Assembly: GCF_016892625.1 (NCBI RefSeq)
Contig: NZ_JAFEMW010000001.1
Span: forward strand, 124,001 to 188,000
DNA from: Brevibacterium sp. RIT 803
Lineage (GTDB): Bacteria; Actinomycetota; Actinomycetes; Actinomycetales; Brevibacteriaceae
Direction of reading: 5' to 3'
DNA length: 64,000 nt
Below are positions 55,139 to 63,994 of the stretch, one piece after another. Below the pieces are notes generated by a model that was not told the origin of the DNA, did no database searches, and saw only the letters and a program-made list of their open reading frames with translations. The position numbers were made by a program, and so were the translations under genes. The number at the start of each line of letters is the position of its first letter. The stretch's first letter is position 1.

Positions 55139-56632
55139 CTATCCTGAGTTGAAGATCGCGTCGAGGGTGACGGGTTTGACGAGGTCGACGTAGACGAGCA
55201 GCGCCGTCATGCACAGCATCAGACCGATGACGACGTAGGTCAGAGGCAGCAGCCGGGCCGTGTCGAAGGGGCCGGTCTTGCCGCGCCCGCGGATCTTGTT
55301 GATCTGCCGGCGGGCGCCCTCGTAGAGGCCCACTGCGATGTGTCCGCCGTCGAGCGGCAGCAGCGGGATCATGTTGAAGGCGAAGAGGAAGATGTTGAGT
55401 GATCCCAACATGCCCAGCCCCACCTGGGCCTTGTCGACGATCTGGAGCTGGTCCGTCGACACGATCTCGCCGGCAATCCGACCGACTCCGACCATCCCGA
55501 CCAGCCCCTCGGCGTCACGTTCCTTCGAACCGGTGGCCACCTCGGCGATGTCGACGAGCTTGACCGGCAGGGTCACGATGGCGTGGAAGACGCCGCTGAC
55601 CTGATCCCAGACTGCACCGGGGAACTCGTTCAGCGGCAGCCCCTGACGCTCTTGGACGGGACCCACGCCGAAGAATCCTTCGGTCACGGTCTGTGGTGTG
55701 CCGTCGGCGTTCAACACGGGCTGTCCGCTGTCATCGACGCGGGCCTGCTCATGGGCGATGATCGGGACGTTGACGTTCTGAGTGTGACCATCGCGGGTGA
55801 ACTCCACGTCGACCCGCTGGCCGGCATGGTCCTTGATGACGCTGGAGAGTTCGTCCCAGCTGTCGGTGGAGACACCGGCGACGGAGGTGATGTCATCGCC
55901 TGGTTTGATTCCGGCTTCCCACGCGGGGGTGAGCGGATCATCGTCCTGACAGGTCTTCTTCTGATCCGCAGGACGCTCCGCTGCTTCAGAGGCGGGAACC
56001 GCGCATTCGACGACGGTCTGCACCGTGGTCGTCGGGGTCATGATCCCGATGCCGATGAGTGAGATCGCCATGATGATGATCCCGAGTACGAGGTTGACCA
56101 GGGGGCCTGCGAACATCACGACGAGCCGTTTGGGCACGTTCAGGGCGTAGAAGGTCCGGTGCTCCTCTCCCGGTTCGATCTCCTGGTTCGAGAAATCCCG
56201 GGCATCGGCCATCGTGTTCTCGAACAGGCGTCCGCGCCGCTGCCTGCGCGGGTGGCTGGGAACATCGGTGGCGAGGTCGGTGTTGGCGGTTCCTTCAGCC
56301 GCGCCATCGCCGAGGTGGTCATCGCCGAACGCGGCATCAGCGTGTTCGGCAGAGGCGTCCGAGGTCGAGTCGGCCCTGCGCGTCGTCGCCTTGAGCGGGG
56401 GGTACATTCCCGGCATGGCGATGAATCCACCCAGAGGAAGTGCCTTGATGCCATACTCCGTCTCGCCGCGGCGGAAGGAGAATACCGTCGGGCCGAAGCC
56501 GACCATGTAGTGGGTGACCTTGACTCCGAACTTCTTCGCCGGTGTCAGGTGGCCGAGCTCATGGAGTCCGATCGAGATCGAGATCCCGATCAGGAACAGG
56601 ACGATGCCGATGATGTAGAGGACGACTGTCAT
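55139..56632 (-). CDS. rseP: RseP/site-2 protease, M50 family
   Basis: A 497-residue membrane metalloprotease. Zinc motif HELGH is at about residue 24 in helix 1, with the third ligand in PLLPLDGGHI near 440; a PDZ domain lies at about 245-345. The first cytosolic loop is extended and acidic (90-150). It cleaves transmembrane anti-sigma factors or similar substrates. ATG 56632 starts one base after the dxr stop (TGATATG). Confidence 0.93.
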   Translation of the reverse strand: MTVVLYIIGIVLFLIGISISIGLHELGHLTPAKKFGVKVTHYMVGFGPTVFSFRRGETEYGIKALPLGGFIAMPGMYPPLKATTRRADSTSDASAEHADAAFGDDHLGDGAAEGTANTDLATDVPSHPRRQRRGRLFENTMADARDFSNQEIEPGEEHRTFYALNVPKRLVVMFAGPLVNLVLGIIIMAISLIGIGIMTPTTTVQTVVECAVPASEAAERPADQKKTCQDDDPLTPAWEAGIKPGDDITSVAGVSTDSWDELSSVIKDHAGQRVDVEFTRDGHTQNVNVPIIAHEQARVDDSGQPVLNADGTPQTVTEGFFGVGPVQERQGLPLNEFPGAVWDQVSGVFHAIVTLPVKLVDIAEVATGSKERDAEGLVGMVGVGRIAGEIVSTDQLQIVDKAQVGLGMLGSLNIFLFAFNMIPLLPLDGGHIAVGLYEGARRQINKIRGRGKTGPFDTARLLPLTYVVIGLMLCMTALLVYVDLVKPVTLDAIFNSG

Positions 56633-56633
56633 A

Positions 56634-57875
56634 TCAGGAGCCGCCGAGAGTCTTGCTCTGTGCGGTTGCGGTCTGGGCGACCAGGTCCTGCCGGGCGAAC
56701 TCGCGAGCCCAGGCGTCGGCGGCGAGAACGGTCTCGACCGTGTGCTCGGCCGCGGGTTCGTGGGCCTGCAGCGCCCGGTCGATTCCCTGGTCGATTCCGG
56801 TGAATGGGATCTCACCGCCGATGAAGGCCTCGACGAGGACCTCGTTGGCGGCATTGAACACCGCGGGGAAGCTCTTGCGCTTCCGTCCTGCTTCAACGGC
56901 CAGGCCCAGCGCCGGGAAGGCGATGTGGTTGACGGGTTCGAAGGACCAGTGCATCGGCTGCCCCCAGTTGTTGGCCACCGCCCCGGATGCCAACCGCCGA
57001 GTCTGACCGTCACTTTGAGTGCCGAGGGCATAGGCGATGGGCAGGCGCATGTCCGGCGGGGAGATCTGCGCAATCGTCGAGGCGTCGCTGAACTCGACCA
57101 TCGAGTGGATCTGGGACTGCGGGTGGACGACGACTTCGATGTGGTCGAAGTCGATGTCGAAGAGCAGATGGGCCTCGATGACTTCAAGGCCTTTGTTGAC
57201 CAGGGTCGCGGAGTTGATGGTGATCATCGATCCCATCGACCAAGTGGGGTGTTTGAGTGCCTGAGCCGGGGTGACACGGCGCAGCGCATCGCGGGTCATG
57301 CCGCGGAAAGGGCCGCCGGAGGCTGTGATGACAAGCTTGCTGACCTCGCCGTGGGTGCCCGAGCGCAGGGCCTGGGCGATCGCGGAGTGCTCACTGTCGA
57401 CGGGGATCAGGGCGGCTCCGGTGCGGGCCGCAGCATCGAGGACGATCGAGCCGCCGATGATGAGGGACTCTTTGTTCGCAAGCGCCACGTCGGTGCCGCG
57501 GTCGAGGGCGGCCAGGGTCGCACCGAGTCCGGCGGCTCCGGTCACAGCGTTGAGGACGATGTCGGCAGCTGCCCCGGCGACCACCTCGGCGGCATCGGAG
57601 CCCACGTGGATCTCACTGACGGGATCGCTGATCCCGCGTTCACCTGCGGCCTGCTCCAGACGCCGCCGGATCTCGCTCGAGCCACCCTCAGGTGGGCTGG
57701 TGAGACCGATGACGGGGACCGAGAAATCGAGAGCTTGGACGACCAGCGCATCGAGTTGGGTTCCGGCAGCGAGGCCGATGACTTCGAAGTCCGCTGCGTT
57801 CTCTGTCAGGACATCGAGGGCCTGGGTGCCGACCGAACCGGTCGAGCCGACTACAATGATTCTACGTTTGCTCAC
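56634..57875 (-). CDS. dxr: 1-deoxy-D-xylulose 5-phosphate reductoisomerase
   Basis: A 413-residue DXR: GSTGSVGTQALDVL near 10, ALANKESLI near 133, PVDSEHSAIAQAL near 158, ASGGPFRG near 184 and HPTWSMGSMITINSATL near 209, with the flexible GAPW-like loop. It makes MEP from DXP, with NADPH and a divalent metal, in the MEP pathway. GTG at 57875. It is the first gene of dxr-rseP; ispG follows across the inserted hydrolase. Confidence 0.95.
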   Translation of the reverse strand: MSKRRIIVVGSTGSVGTQALDVLTENAADFEVIGLAAGTQLDALVVQALDFSVPVIGLTSPPEGGSSEIRRRLEQAAGERGISDPVSEIHVGSDAAEVVAGAAADIVLNAVTGAAGLGATLAALDRGTDVALANKESLIIGGSIVLDAAARTGAALIPVDSEHSAIAQALRSGTHGEVSKLVITASGGPFRGMTRDALRRVTPAQALKHPTWSMGSMITINSATLVNKGLEVIEAHLLFDIDFDHIEVVVHPQSQIHSMVEFSDASTIAQISPPDMRLPIAYALGTQSDGQTRRLASGAVANNWGQPMHWSFEPVNHIAFPALGLAVEAGRKRKSFPAVFNAANEVLVEAFIGGEIPFTGIDQGIDRALQAHEPAAEHTVETVLAADAWAREFARQDLVAQTATAQSKTLGGS

Positions 57876-57974
57876 GCCTACCGATCATGCCAAAGTTCTC
57901 TGGGAAATGACTCGACATCGGCGTCATCGGCGACGTGAGATATGCAATGCGAATCAATGGCGAGAGAGGTTTTT

Positions 57975-59174
57975 ATGAGTGCAACGCTGAGCCCCGACGA
58001 CATTCTGGGATTGGATTCGGTCTTCGAGGACGATGACCTCGAGTTCGCGTCGATCGTGAAGAAGTGGCTTGATGAGAACGTTCGCGACAAGATCGGCGAC
58101 TACTTCCTCGATGCCACGATTCCTGCCCGAGAGCTTGCTGAGGGACTCGGAGAACTCGGCCTCCTCGGCATGCACCTCGATGGCTACGGCTGCGGCGGAT
58201 CCACCGCCACCCAGTACGGTCTGGCCTGCCGCGAGCTCGAAGCCGTGGACTCGGGTTTGCGCTCGCTCGTATCAGTCCAGGGATCACTGGCGATGTTCGC
58301 CATCCACCACTTCGGCTCCGAGGCGCAGAAGGAAGAATGGCTGCCGAAGATGGCAGCAGGCAAGGCCATCGGCTGCTTCGGTCTGACCGAACCGGATGTC
58401 GGCTCCGACCCCTCGGGCATGAAGACGACCGCGAAGAAGGACGGGTCCGATTGGATCCTCAACGGCGCGAAGATGTGGATCACGAACTCCCCCGTCTCCG
58501 ATGTCATGGTCGTCTGGGCCAAGACCGAGGAAACCGATTCCAAAGGCAAGCCCGTTGTCCGAGGATTCGTCGTCCCCAGCAACACCGAGGGTGTCCAGAC
58601 GCCAGAGATCCACCGCAAGATCTCACTGCGTGCCTCGATCACCGGCGAGATCGTCCTCGACAACGTGCGCCTGCCCGAAGACGCCATTCTGCCCAAGGCC
58701 AAGGGCTTGAAAGGTCCGCTGTCGTGCCTGTCCGAGGCCCGCTACGGAATCGTCTTCGGCGTCACCGGCGCTGCCCGCGACGCCCTGCAGTCTGCGCTGG
58801 AATACACCGGGACACGCATCCAGTTCGACCGTCCGCTGTCTTCGTTCCAGATCAGCCAGCAGAAGCTCGCGAAGGCCTTCGGCCAGTACTCGCAGATCAC
58901 CCTGCTCGCCGCTCATCTGGGCAAGCTCAAGGACTCGGAGAAGGGCGTGCGTCCCGAGCAGATCAGCCTCGGCAAGATGGTCAACGTCGACACCGCGATG
59001 AACGTGTGCCGCGACCTGCGCGCGCTCTTCGGCGGTTCGGGCATCACCAGCGAATACCCACCGCTGCGCCATGCCGTCAACCTCGAGACCGTGCTCACCT
59101 ATGAGGGCACCCACGAGGTCCATCAGCTCACGTTGGGCCGCAGCCTCACCGGAATCAACGCCTTCGCAAACTGA
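57975..59174 (+). CDS. Acyl-CoA dehydrogenase, glutaryl-CoA dehydrogenase-like
   Basis: A 399-residue ACAD. Seen are CFGLTEPDVGSDPSGMKTTA near residue 142, WITNSP near 170, RIQFDRPLSSFQISQQKLA near 290, and TYEGTHEVHQLTLGRSLTG at the end, carrying the catalytic Glu. The YEGT(H/S) pattern and the SEARYGI segment match the GcdH group, which oxidatively decarboxylates glutaryl-CoA; other short-chain substrates are possible. ATG 57975, 5 nt after AGAGAGG. It is divergent from dxr. Confidence 0.87.
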   Translation: MSATLSPDDILGLDSVFEDDDLEFASIVKKWLDENVRDKIGDYFLDATIPARELAEGLGELGLLGMHLDGYGCGGSTATQYGLACRELEAVDSGLRSLVSVQGSLAMFAIHHFGSEAQKEEWLPKMAAGKAIGCFGLTEPDVGSDPSGMKTTAKKDGSDWILNGAKMWITNSPVSDVMVVWAKTEETDSKGKPVVRGFVVPSNTEGVQTPEIHRKISLRASITGEIVLDNVRLPEDAILPKAKGLKGPLSCLSEARYGIVFGVTGAARDALQSALEYTGTRIQFDRPLSSFQISQQKLAKAFGQYSQITLLAAHLGKLKDSEKGVRPEQISLGKMVNVDTAMNVCRDLRALFGGSGITSEYPPLRHAVNLETVLTYEGTHEVHQLTLGRSLTGINAFAN

Positions 59175-59223
59175 CGCTCACGCGCCGAACGCTGCAGTTG
59201 CGCTTACTCTGAGCGCCGAACAG

Positions 59224-59291
59224 CAACCGCTTGTCGAAAGTGTGTACGTAGAGCACAAGTGCAGTACGTACACACTTTTGGCAAGCGGTTG
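59224..59291. terminator. Bidirectional terminator with 27-bp arms
   Basis: Arms 59224-59250 and 59265-59291 pair over 27 bp with two G.U wobbles (around CAACCGCTTG...CAAGCGGTTG) and a 14-nt loop. It lies between convergent genes. Confidence 0.75.
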
Positions 59292-59354
59292 TCGTCGTCG
59301 CGCGGGCACAACCGTCGGGCGTCAGGTGCAGCTGCCGGGTGCTTGGCACAACAA

Positions 59355-60302
59355 TCAGGCGTCAGCTGACGTCGTGTGGCGTGCTGGCGCGAGTCTCCTC
59401 AGCTCGAGCACCGTGGTCTGCTCGTCCTCGCCGAGGATGCAACTGGCGCTGAATTCCCGGGCCTCTCCGAAACCAGCGGCCGTGTGCCGCTGTTCGCGGC
59501 CGAGTTCGATGAGCAGCACTCCTCCCGGGGCCAACCACTCGCCTGAGTCCCGGATGAGGCTGCGCACAAGATCCAAACCGTCAGCTCCCCCGAACAGCGC
59601 TGTCGGTGCCTCGTGCTCGATCGCCTCTCTGGGGAGGAACTCCGCGGCAGCGTCGGGAACGTAGGGCGGGACTGCGGAGATGACGTCGAAGCTGCCCAGC
59701 AGAGACTGCGGCAGACCCGACAGACATGTGAGTCGGTGGCAGTTGACACTTGCTCCGACGTTCCTCCGTGCACACTCAAGCGCCGTTTCGTCATGATCGC
59801 CGAGGTGGATCTGCGTGTCCGGGAGCGCCCGGGACACCGTAGTGGCCACCGGCCCGACCCCACAGAAGGCTTCGAGGAACCGTGCCCCAGCCCCGGCTGC
59901 CTCCACCGCGCGCATCGTCGCCCCCGCCAGCAGCGCAGTCCTCTGCCGGGGCACGAACACGCCGGGTGCCACGTGCAGTCGCTGCCCCGCGAATTCGACC
60001 CATCCGACGATCTGCTCGAGAGGTTCGCCGGCAACTCGGCGGGCGATCAGCTCAGCCAGGAGGCTATTGCTCCTCTCAGCTGCGAGGCCTGACGATCTCG
60101 CCACGTGCGCAGAGGACATCGCAGCATCGATGAGGATGCGGGCTTCGTCCTCGGCGAAGACGCACCCTGCCGCGCGCAGTCGGGCCACCACCGTGGGCTG
60201 ATCCAACTGCGCAGATTCGTCTGGAGCGGAGGAGTCAGGCCTCAGCGAGGATCTCCCGCGACAGCCACTCGAGGCTTGATCGTGCGTCGAGGGATGTCTC
60301 AT
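59355..60302 (-). CDS. PrmC/HemK-like methyltransferase paralogue
   Basis: A protein of up to 315 residues. The N-terminal part has LEQIVGWVEFAGQRLHVAPGVFVPRQRTALL near 97, as in PrmC; SAM motif is LEAFCGVGPVATT near 143; and the (N/D)PPY catalytic motif is replaced by AVPPYVP near 212. It resembles the PrmC-related protein-(glutamine-N5) methyltransferase-like family of actinobacteria; the substrate is unknown. It overlaps the upstream gene if the ATG at 60302 is used; a start nearer TTG 60205 is possible. Confidence 0.75.
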   Translation of the reverse strand: MRHPSTHDQASSGCRGRSSLRPDSSAPDESAQLDQPTVVARLRAAGCVFAEDEARILIDAAMSSAHVARSSGLAAERSNSLLAELIARRVAGEPLEQIVGWVEFAGQRLHVAPGVFVPRQRTALLAGATMRAVEAAGAGARFLEAFCGVGPVATTVSRALPDTQIHLGDHDETALECARRNVGASVNCHRLTCLSGLPQSLLGSFDVISAVPPYVPDAAAEFLPREAIEHEAPTALFGGADGLDLVRSLIRDSGEWLAPGGVLLIELGREQRHTAAGFGEAREFSASCILGEDEQTTVLELRRLAPARHTTSADA

Positions 60303-60906
60303 CGGTGTGGATGAGAGCCTGGTCCGGAGTCAATGCGACCACTTCTGTCGGTTCGACTCGTGAGTCTCTCATTGCCTGGTCGAGGTTCGCTGTCTCCCCC
60401 GCGATCGCGATTCCCACGCCTTCGAAGCGTGAGCGGATGGCCTTGACCGAGGCCCGTCCCGATTCGACGGGTGGTGCTTCGATCGCGTAGACGAACACCG
60501 ATGTGCTCTCGTCAGCGGCGGGTTCCGAGCGCACATCTACGCTCAGTCCGATTCGGACGGCACCGAGGATGCTCAGTGCCCGTGAGATCGGCGGCACATC
60601 CTCGGCGATGAGGATCCGTTCGCCTTCGCCGCCGGTGATCCCCATTGCACGGAGGACTCCGGCGAACTTCGCGCTCCGGTCGAGCACCTCGGCGCGGTCG
60701 AGCTCATCGGGTTTCGACAGTGCTTTGATCAGCCGCGGATCGGTGACCTCGCGGCCATCGACCATCGGTCGCTCCGGAGTCGGACCGGTCAGGACGATCT
60801 CATCGGCACCGCCCATGACGATCGGGTAGTCGAGCAGCTCGAACACAGGGTTGAGTGTGCCCGAGGACGTGTCGCTAGGCTGTTCGAAGTAGTGGAAATC
60901 AGTCAA
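60235..60906 (-). CDS. Unrecognised protein, weakly like an adenylating-enzyme N-lobe
   Basis: A 223-residue protein. A segment near 80-125 (RAMGITGGEGERILIAEDVPP and ALSILGAVRIGLSVDV) loosely resembles the N-terminal part of AMP-binding enzymes, but no P-loop or adenylate signature follows. No membrane segments. It overlaps the DivIVA-like gene by 8 bases and the methyltransferase by up to 68 bases, so the three are coupled. Function unknown. Confidence 0.65.
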   Translation of the reverse strand: MTDFHYFEQPSDTSSGTLNPVFELLDYPIVMGGADEIVLTGPTPERPMVDGREVTDPRLIKALSKPDELDRAEVLDRSAKFAGVLRAMGITGGEGERILIAEDVPPISRALSILGAVRIGLSVDVRSEPAADESTSVFVYAIEAPPVESGRASVKAIRSRFEGVGIAIAGETANLDQAMRDSRVEPTEVVALTPDQALIHTDETSLDARSSLEWLSREILAEA

Positions 60907-61459
60907 CGGAGGCCATCACTTCGACGACGCGGTCGATGAAGGCATCGACTTGATCCTCGTCGTAGGCCTTGTTGCCCTTGGCAGTCTTGAACAGAACACG
61001 GCGAACCTGGTCGACGCTCATCGCGACACCCTGCGTGAAGTAGGCGTTGACCTTCTCGCACATATCATCGACCTGTTCGATGTCGTAGCCGATGACGCCG
61101 GGTGCCGGATTGTCGAAATGCTCACCGGGTTCGCGGACCAGGCGGCCCCGCAGCGACGAGGCCACACGTGTAAGTTCGGATACCCAGGCATCTTGGCCCG
61201 ACTGTGCGATGAGGCGGTCACGTGCCTGTTTGGCGAAGGCATCTTCGAGTCGGTCGAGTGCGGCATCGACGACGGCGACGTGGTATCCCTTGCGCACCAG
61301 ATCGAAGCCGACGGTGCGCACCGCCCGGGAGTCGAGGTCGCCGGGCTGCGGGGTGGGACGTTCGAAGGATTCACGCGCACGTTTGAAGAAGCTGTCGACC
61401 TGTTTCGGGTCGTAGCCGTTCTTCCATCCGGACATTCGGGGGAAAGTCGTGTCCGCCAT
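60899..61459 (-). CDS. DivIVA-repeat protein
   Basis: A 186-residue protein built of four similar DivIVA-type segments, GYDPKQVDSFFKRA (15-32), GYHVAVVDAALDRL (58-75), GYDIEQVDDMCEKV (124-141) and AYDEDQVDAFIDRV (165-182). DivIVA proteins localise to curved membranes; this one has no long coiled coil, so it is a repeat protein of unknown role. It lies between rlmN and dxr, the place of similar proteins in other actinobacteria. ATG 61459. Confidence 0.8.
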   Translation of the reverse strand: MADTTFPRMSGWKNGYDPKQVDSFFKRARESFERPTPQPGDLDSRAVRTVGFDLVRKGYHVAVVDAALDRLEDAFAKQARDRLIAQSGQDAWVSELTRVASSLRGRLVREPGEHFDNPAPGVIGYDIEQVDDMCEKVNAYFTQGVAMSVDQVRRVLFKTAKGNKAYDEDQVDAFIDRVVEVMASVD

Positions 61460-61541
61460 GTTGCCTCCAGAAGCGAATCGCCGTAATGGTCATTTCCACC
61501 ATGATAAATGGCGGACGCGGAAAATGCGTGTTCGCAGCTTC

Positions 61542-62849
61542 TCAGTCGGCGGCAGCGAGCTGTCCGCAGGCTCCGTCGATGTCCGATCCGCGGGTATCAC
61601 GGATGGTCGTCGGGATCCCCTGGTCGATGAGTCTGCGCACGAATTCGTCTGCCACCTCCGGCTCCGACGCGGTCCACACGGAGCCGGGAGTCGGGTTGAG
61701 CGGGATCGGATTGACGTGGACCCAACCGCGACCGCGAGCGTTGAGCTTCTTCGCCAGCAGCTCTGCACGCCAGGGGTGATCGTTCATGTCCTTGATGAGC
61801 GCGTATTCGATGCTCACCCGACGTCCCGTCACCTGGTAGTAGTTGTACGCGGCGTCGATGGCCTCATCGGCCTTCCACCGCGTGTTGACCGGGATCATCT
61901 CGTCGCGCAGCTCGTCATCGGGTGCGTGGAGGCTGAGGGCGAAGGTGACGGGGATGTCCTCGGCCGCGAGCTTGTTGATGCCCGGGACCAGACCGACGGT
62001 GGAGATGGTGATCCGGCGGGCCGACATTCCCAATCCCTGCGGTGCGGGTTCGACGAACCGGCGCACCGCGTTCATCACTCGCTTGTAGTTGGCCAGTGGC
62101 TCGCCCATTCCCATGAACACGATGTTGGAGACCCGTTCGGGTCCCGTCGCCGAGGTGGTCGTGCCCGATGCATCGACCGTGGCCTCAGAGGTCTCGCCCT
62201 GGTCCTCATCGGATTCGGCACCGAGTGCTGTCTCCCCCTCCGCCGGCATGTCGCCTGAGGGTGCCGGTGCGAGTTCGCCGGCGGCGATGACCTGGTTGGC
62301 GCGGATGACCTGCTCGACGATCTCGGCCGCGGACATATTGCGCGTGAGTCCCTGCTGCCCTGTCGCGCAGAAGGGACAGTTCATGCCGCAGCCGCACTGG
62401 CTGGAGACGCACAGGGTGACGCGATTGCGGTAGCGCATCAGCACCGACTCGACGAGCGCGCCGTCGTAGAGGCGCCACAGGAATTTGATCGTGTCGCCGT
62501 TCTCGGTTCGCAGACGACGAACCTCGGTCAGGAGGTGGGGAAAGAACCGTTCCTGCAGGTCCGCCCGCAGGTCCTTGGGCAGGTCCGTCATGGACTCGAC
62601 GTCGGTCTGGTAATGAGAGAAGTAGTGGGTCGAGATCTGCTTCGCGCGGAAGGCGGGCAGTCCCATCTCCTTGACCGCGTCGATGCGTTCGTCCATCGTC
62701 ATGTCGGCCAGATGCTGCTTCGGCTGACTGGCTCGCGGAGATTTGAAATTGAGCAGCGGACGGCCATCACGCGTCGGTGTCTTCGATGTCGTGCCGTCTG
62801 CGTGTTCGACGACGGGCCGGGTCTGCCTGTTACCTGCTTGAGAACTCAC
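61542..62849 (-). CDS. rlmN: Dual-specificity RNA methyltransferase RlmN
   Basis: A 435-residue radical-SAM methyltransferase for 23S rRNA A2503 and tRNA A37. The cluster motif CGCGMNCPFCATGQQG lies near residue 150, FMGMGEPLANYKRV near 246 and SLHAPDD near 308; the second catalytic Cys is in DIDGACGQL near the C-terminus. An acidic, Thr/Ser-rich insertion of about 45 residues (195-240) sits between the cluster and the GEP motif, where typical RlmN have none. GTG 62849. Confidence 0.93.
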   Translation of the reverse strand: MSSQAGNRQTRPVVEHADGTTSKTPTRDGRPLLNFKSPRASQPKQHLADMTMDERIDAVKEMGLPAFRAKQISTHYFSHYQTDVESMTDLPKDLRADLQERFFPHLLTEVRRLRTENGDTIKFLWRLYDGALVESVLMRYRNRVTLCVSSQCGCGMNCPFCATGQQGLTRNMSAAEIVEQVIRANQVIAAGELAPAPSGDMPAEGETALGAESDEDQGETSEATVDASGTTTSATGPERVSNIVFMGMGEPLANYKRVMNAVRRFVEPAPQGLGMSARRITISTVGLVPGINKLAAEDIPVTFALSLHAPDDELRDEMIPVNTRWKADEAIDAAYNYYQVTGRRVSIEYALIKDMNDHPWRAELLAKKLNARGRGWVHVNPIPLNPTPGSVWTASEPEVADEFVRRLIDQGIPTTIRDTRGSDIDGACGQLAAAD

Positions 62850-62980
62850 ACGTCCATTGTCTCATGAGAGCAATTCTCGTGGGGTGTGTGCGCCGCCACG
62901 GCGGATGAGCGGGCGCCATCAGCAACTAAGGGGCGCCAGTACGCCTCGGTGCGAGTCGGTGCGAGTCTGACCGAGACGGA

Positions 62981-63994
62981 TCAGAGATAGCCGGGCAGAA
63001 CCGAGAACATCACCAGAGCAACAGGGGCGGTGGGCAGGATCGAATCGAGTCGATCCATGACACCGCCGTGTCCTGGCAGCAGAGTTCCCATGTCCTTGAG
63101 GTCGAGATCGCGTTTGATCATCGATTCGCTGAAGTCGCCGAGCGTGGCGAAGGCTGGGATGACGACGCCGAAGACCAGTCCGGTCCAGAACGGCGCATCG
63201 AAGAGGGTCACAGCCAGGGTGGTCGCGACTGCTGCGGCGAAGACCACCGAGCCGATGTAGCCCTCCCAGGACTTCTTCGGGGAGATCCTCGGGGCGATCG
63301 GATGTTTGCCCCAGAGGACGCCGAAGACGTAGCCGCCGGTGTCCGAGGCCACCACGCTGGCGAGGAACAGTATCACGTAGAGATTGCCGTCGGGTTGGGT
63401 CAGCAGATACACGACGAAGCAGGCCATGAGTCCGACATAGGTCAGCGCGAACAGGGACAGCGAAACATCCTTGACCGCGTTCTTGCGTCGCTCGACCATG
63501 GTGAAGAGCATGACCGCGCCGGCGCTGGCGGCGAAGGTCACCCACAGCGCCTCGCGGCCGCCGACGAAGGTCGCGAGCACCATGCAGGCGGCTGAGACCA
63601 TGGTCGGTATCCGCGACACGAGTGATCCAGAACGCGACAGCGCGTTGGCCAGCTCCCACATCGCGGCGACGATGGCGATGAGGATGATGAAGAGGAAGGA
63701 GATCGGGAAGACGATGAGGGAGACCAGGACGACTCCGCCGATGAGCAGCCCGATGCCGATCGCAGCCGGCAGGTTCCGTCCGGCCTTGCCGTAGTCCTTC
63801 TCTGCCACCTCGGGGATGTCCTGCCCGGTCTCCGCGGCCGGGTTGGTCTCCGGATCGTCCGGTGAGTAGTCCTTGCCGGAGTTGCGCAGGTCTCTGCGCT
63901 TCGGGAACGGGGTGTCAGGCCCTGACGTATGCGGAACCGGATCCGGCTCCCCGAGGGGAGCCGGATCTGGTGCTGGATTGTCTGGCCCAGTCAA
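62981..63994 (-). CDS. cdsA: Phosphatidate cytidylyltransferase
   Basis: A 337-residue CDP-diacylglycerol synthase with about eight hydrophobic helices. The C-terminal signature MIKRDLDLKDMGTLLPGHGG and DRLDS is complete. It makes CDP-DAG from phosphatidate and CTP in the membrane. The N-terminal 75 residues are Pro/Asp-rich and disordered. The start at TTG 63994 is only 6 bases from the window edge, so the true start may lie further upstream. Confidence 0.92.
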   Translation of the reverse strand: MTGPDNPAPDPAPLGEPDPVPHTSGPDTPFPKRRDLRNSGKDYSPDDPETNPAAETGQDIPEVAEKDYGKAGRNLPAAIGIGLLIGGVVLVSLIVFPISFLFIILIAIVAAMWELANALSRSGSLVSRIPTMVSAACMVLATFVGGREALWVTFAASAGAVMLFTMVERRKNAVKDVSLSLFALTYVGLMACFVVYLLTQPDGNLYVILFLASVVASDTGGYVFGVLWGKHPIAPRISPKKSWEGYIGSVVFAAAVATTLAVTLFDAPFWTGLVFGVVIPAFATLGDFSESMIKRDLDLKDMGTLLPGHGGVMDRLDSILPTAPVALVMFSVLPGYL

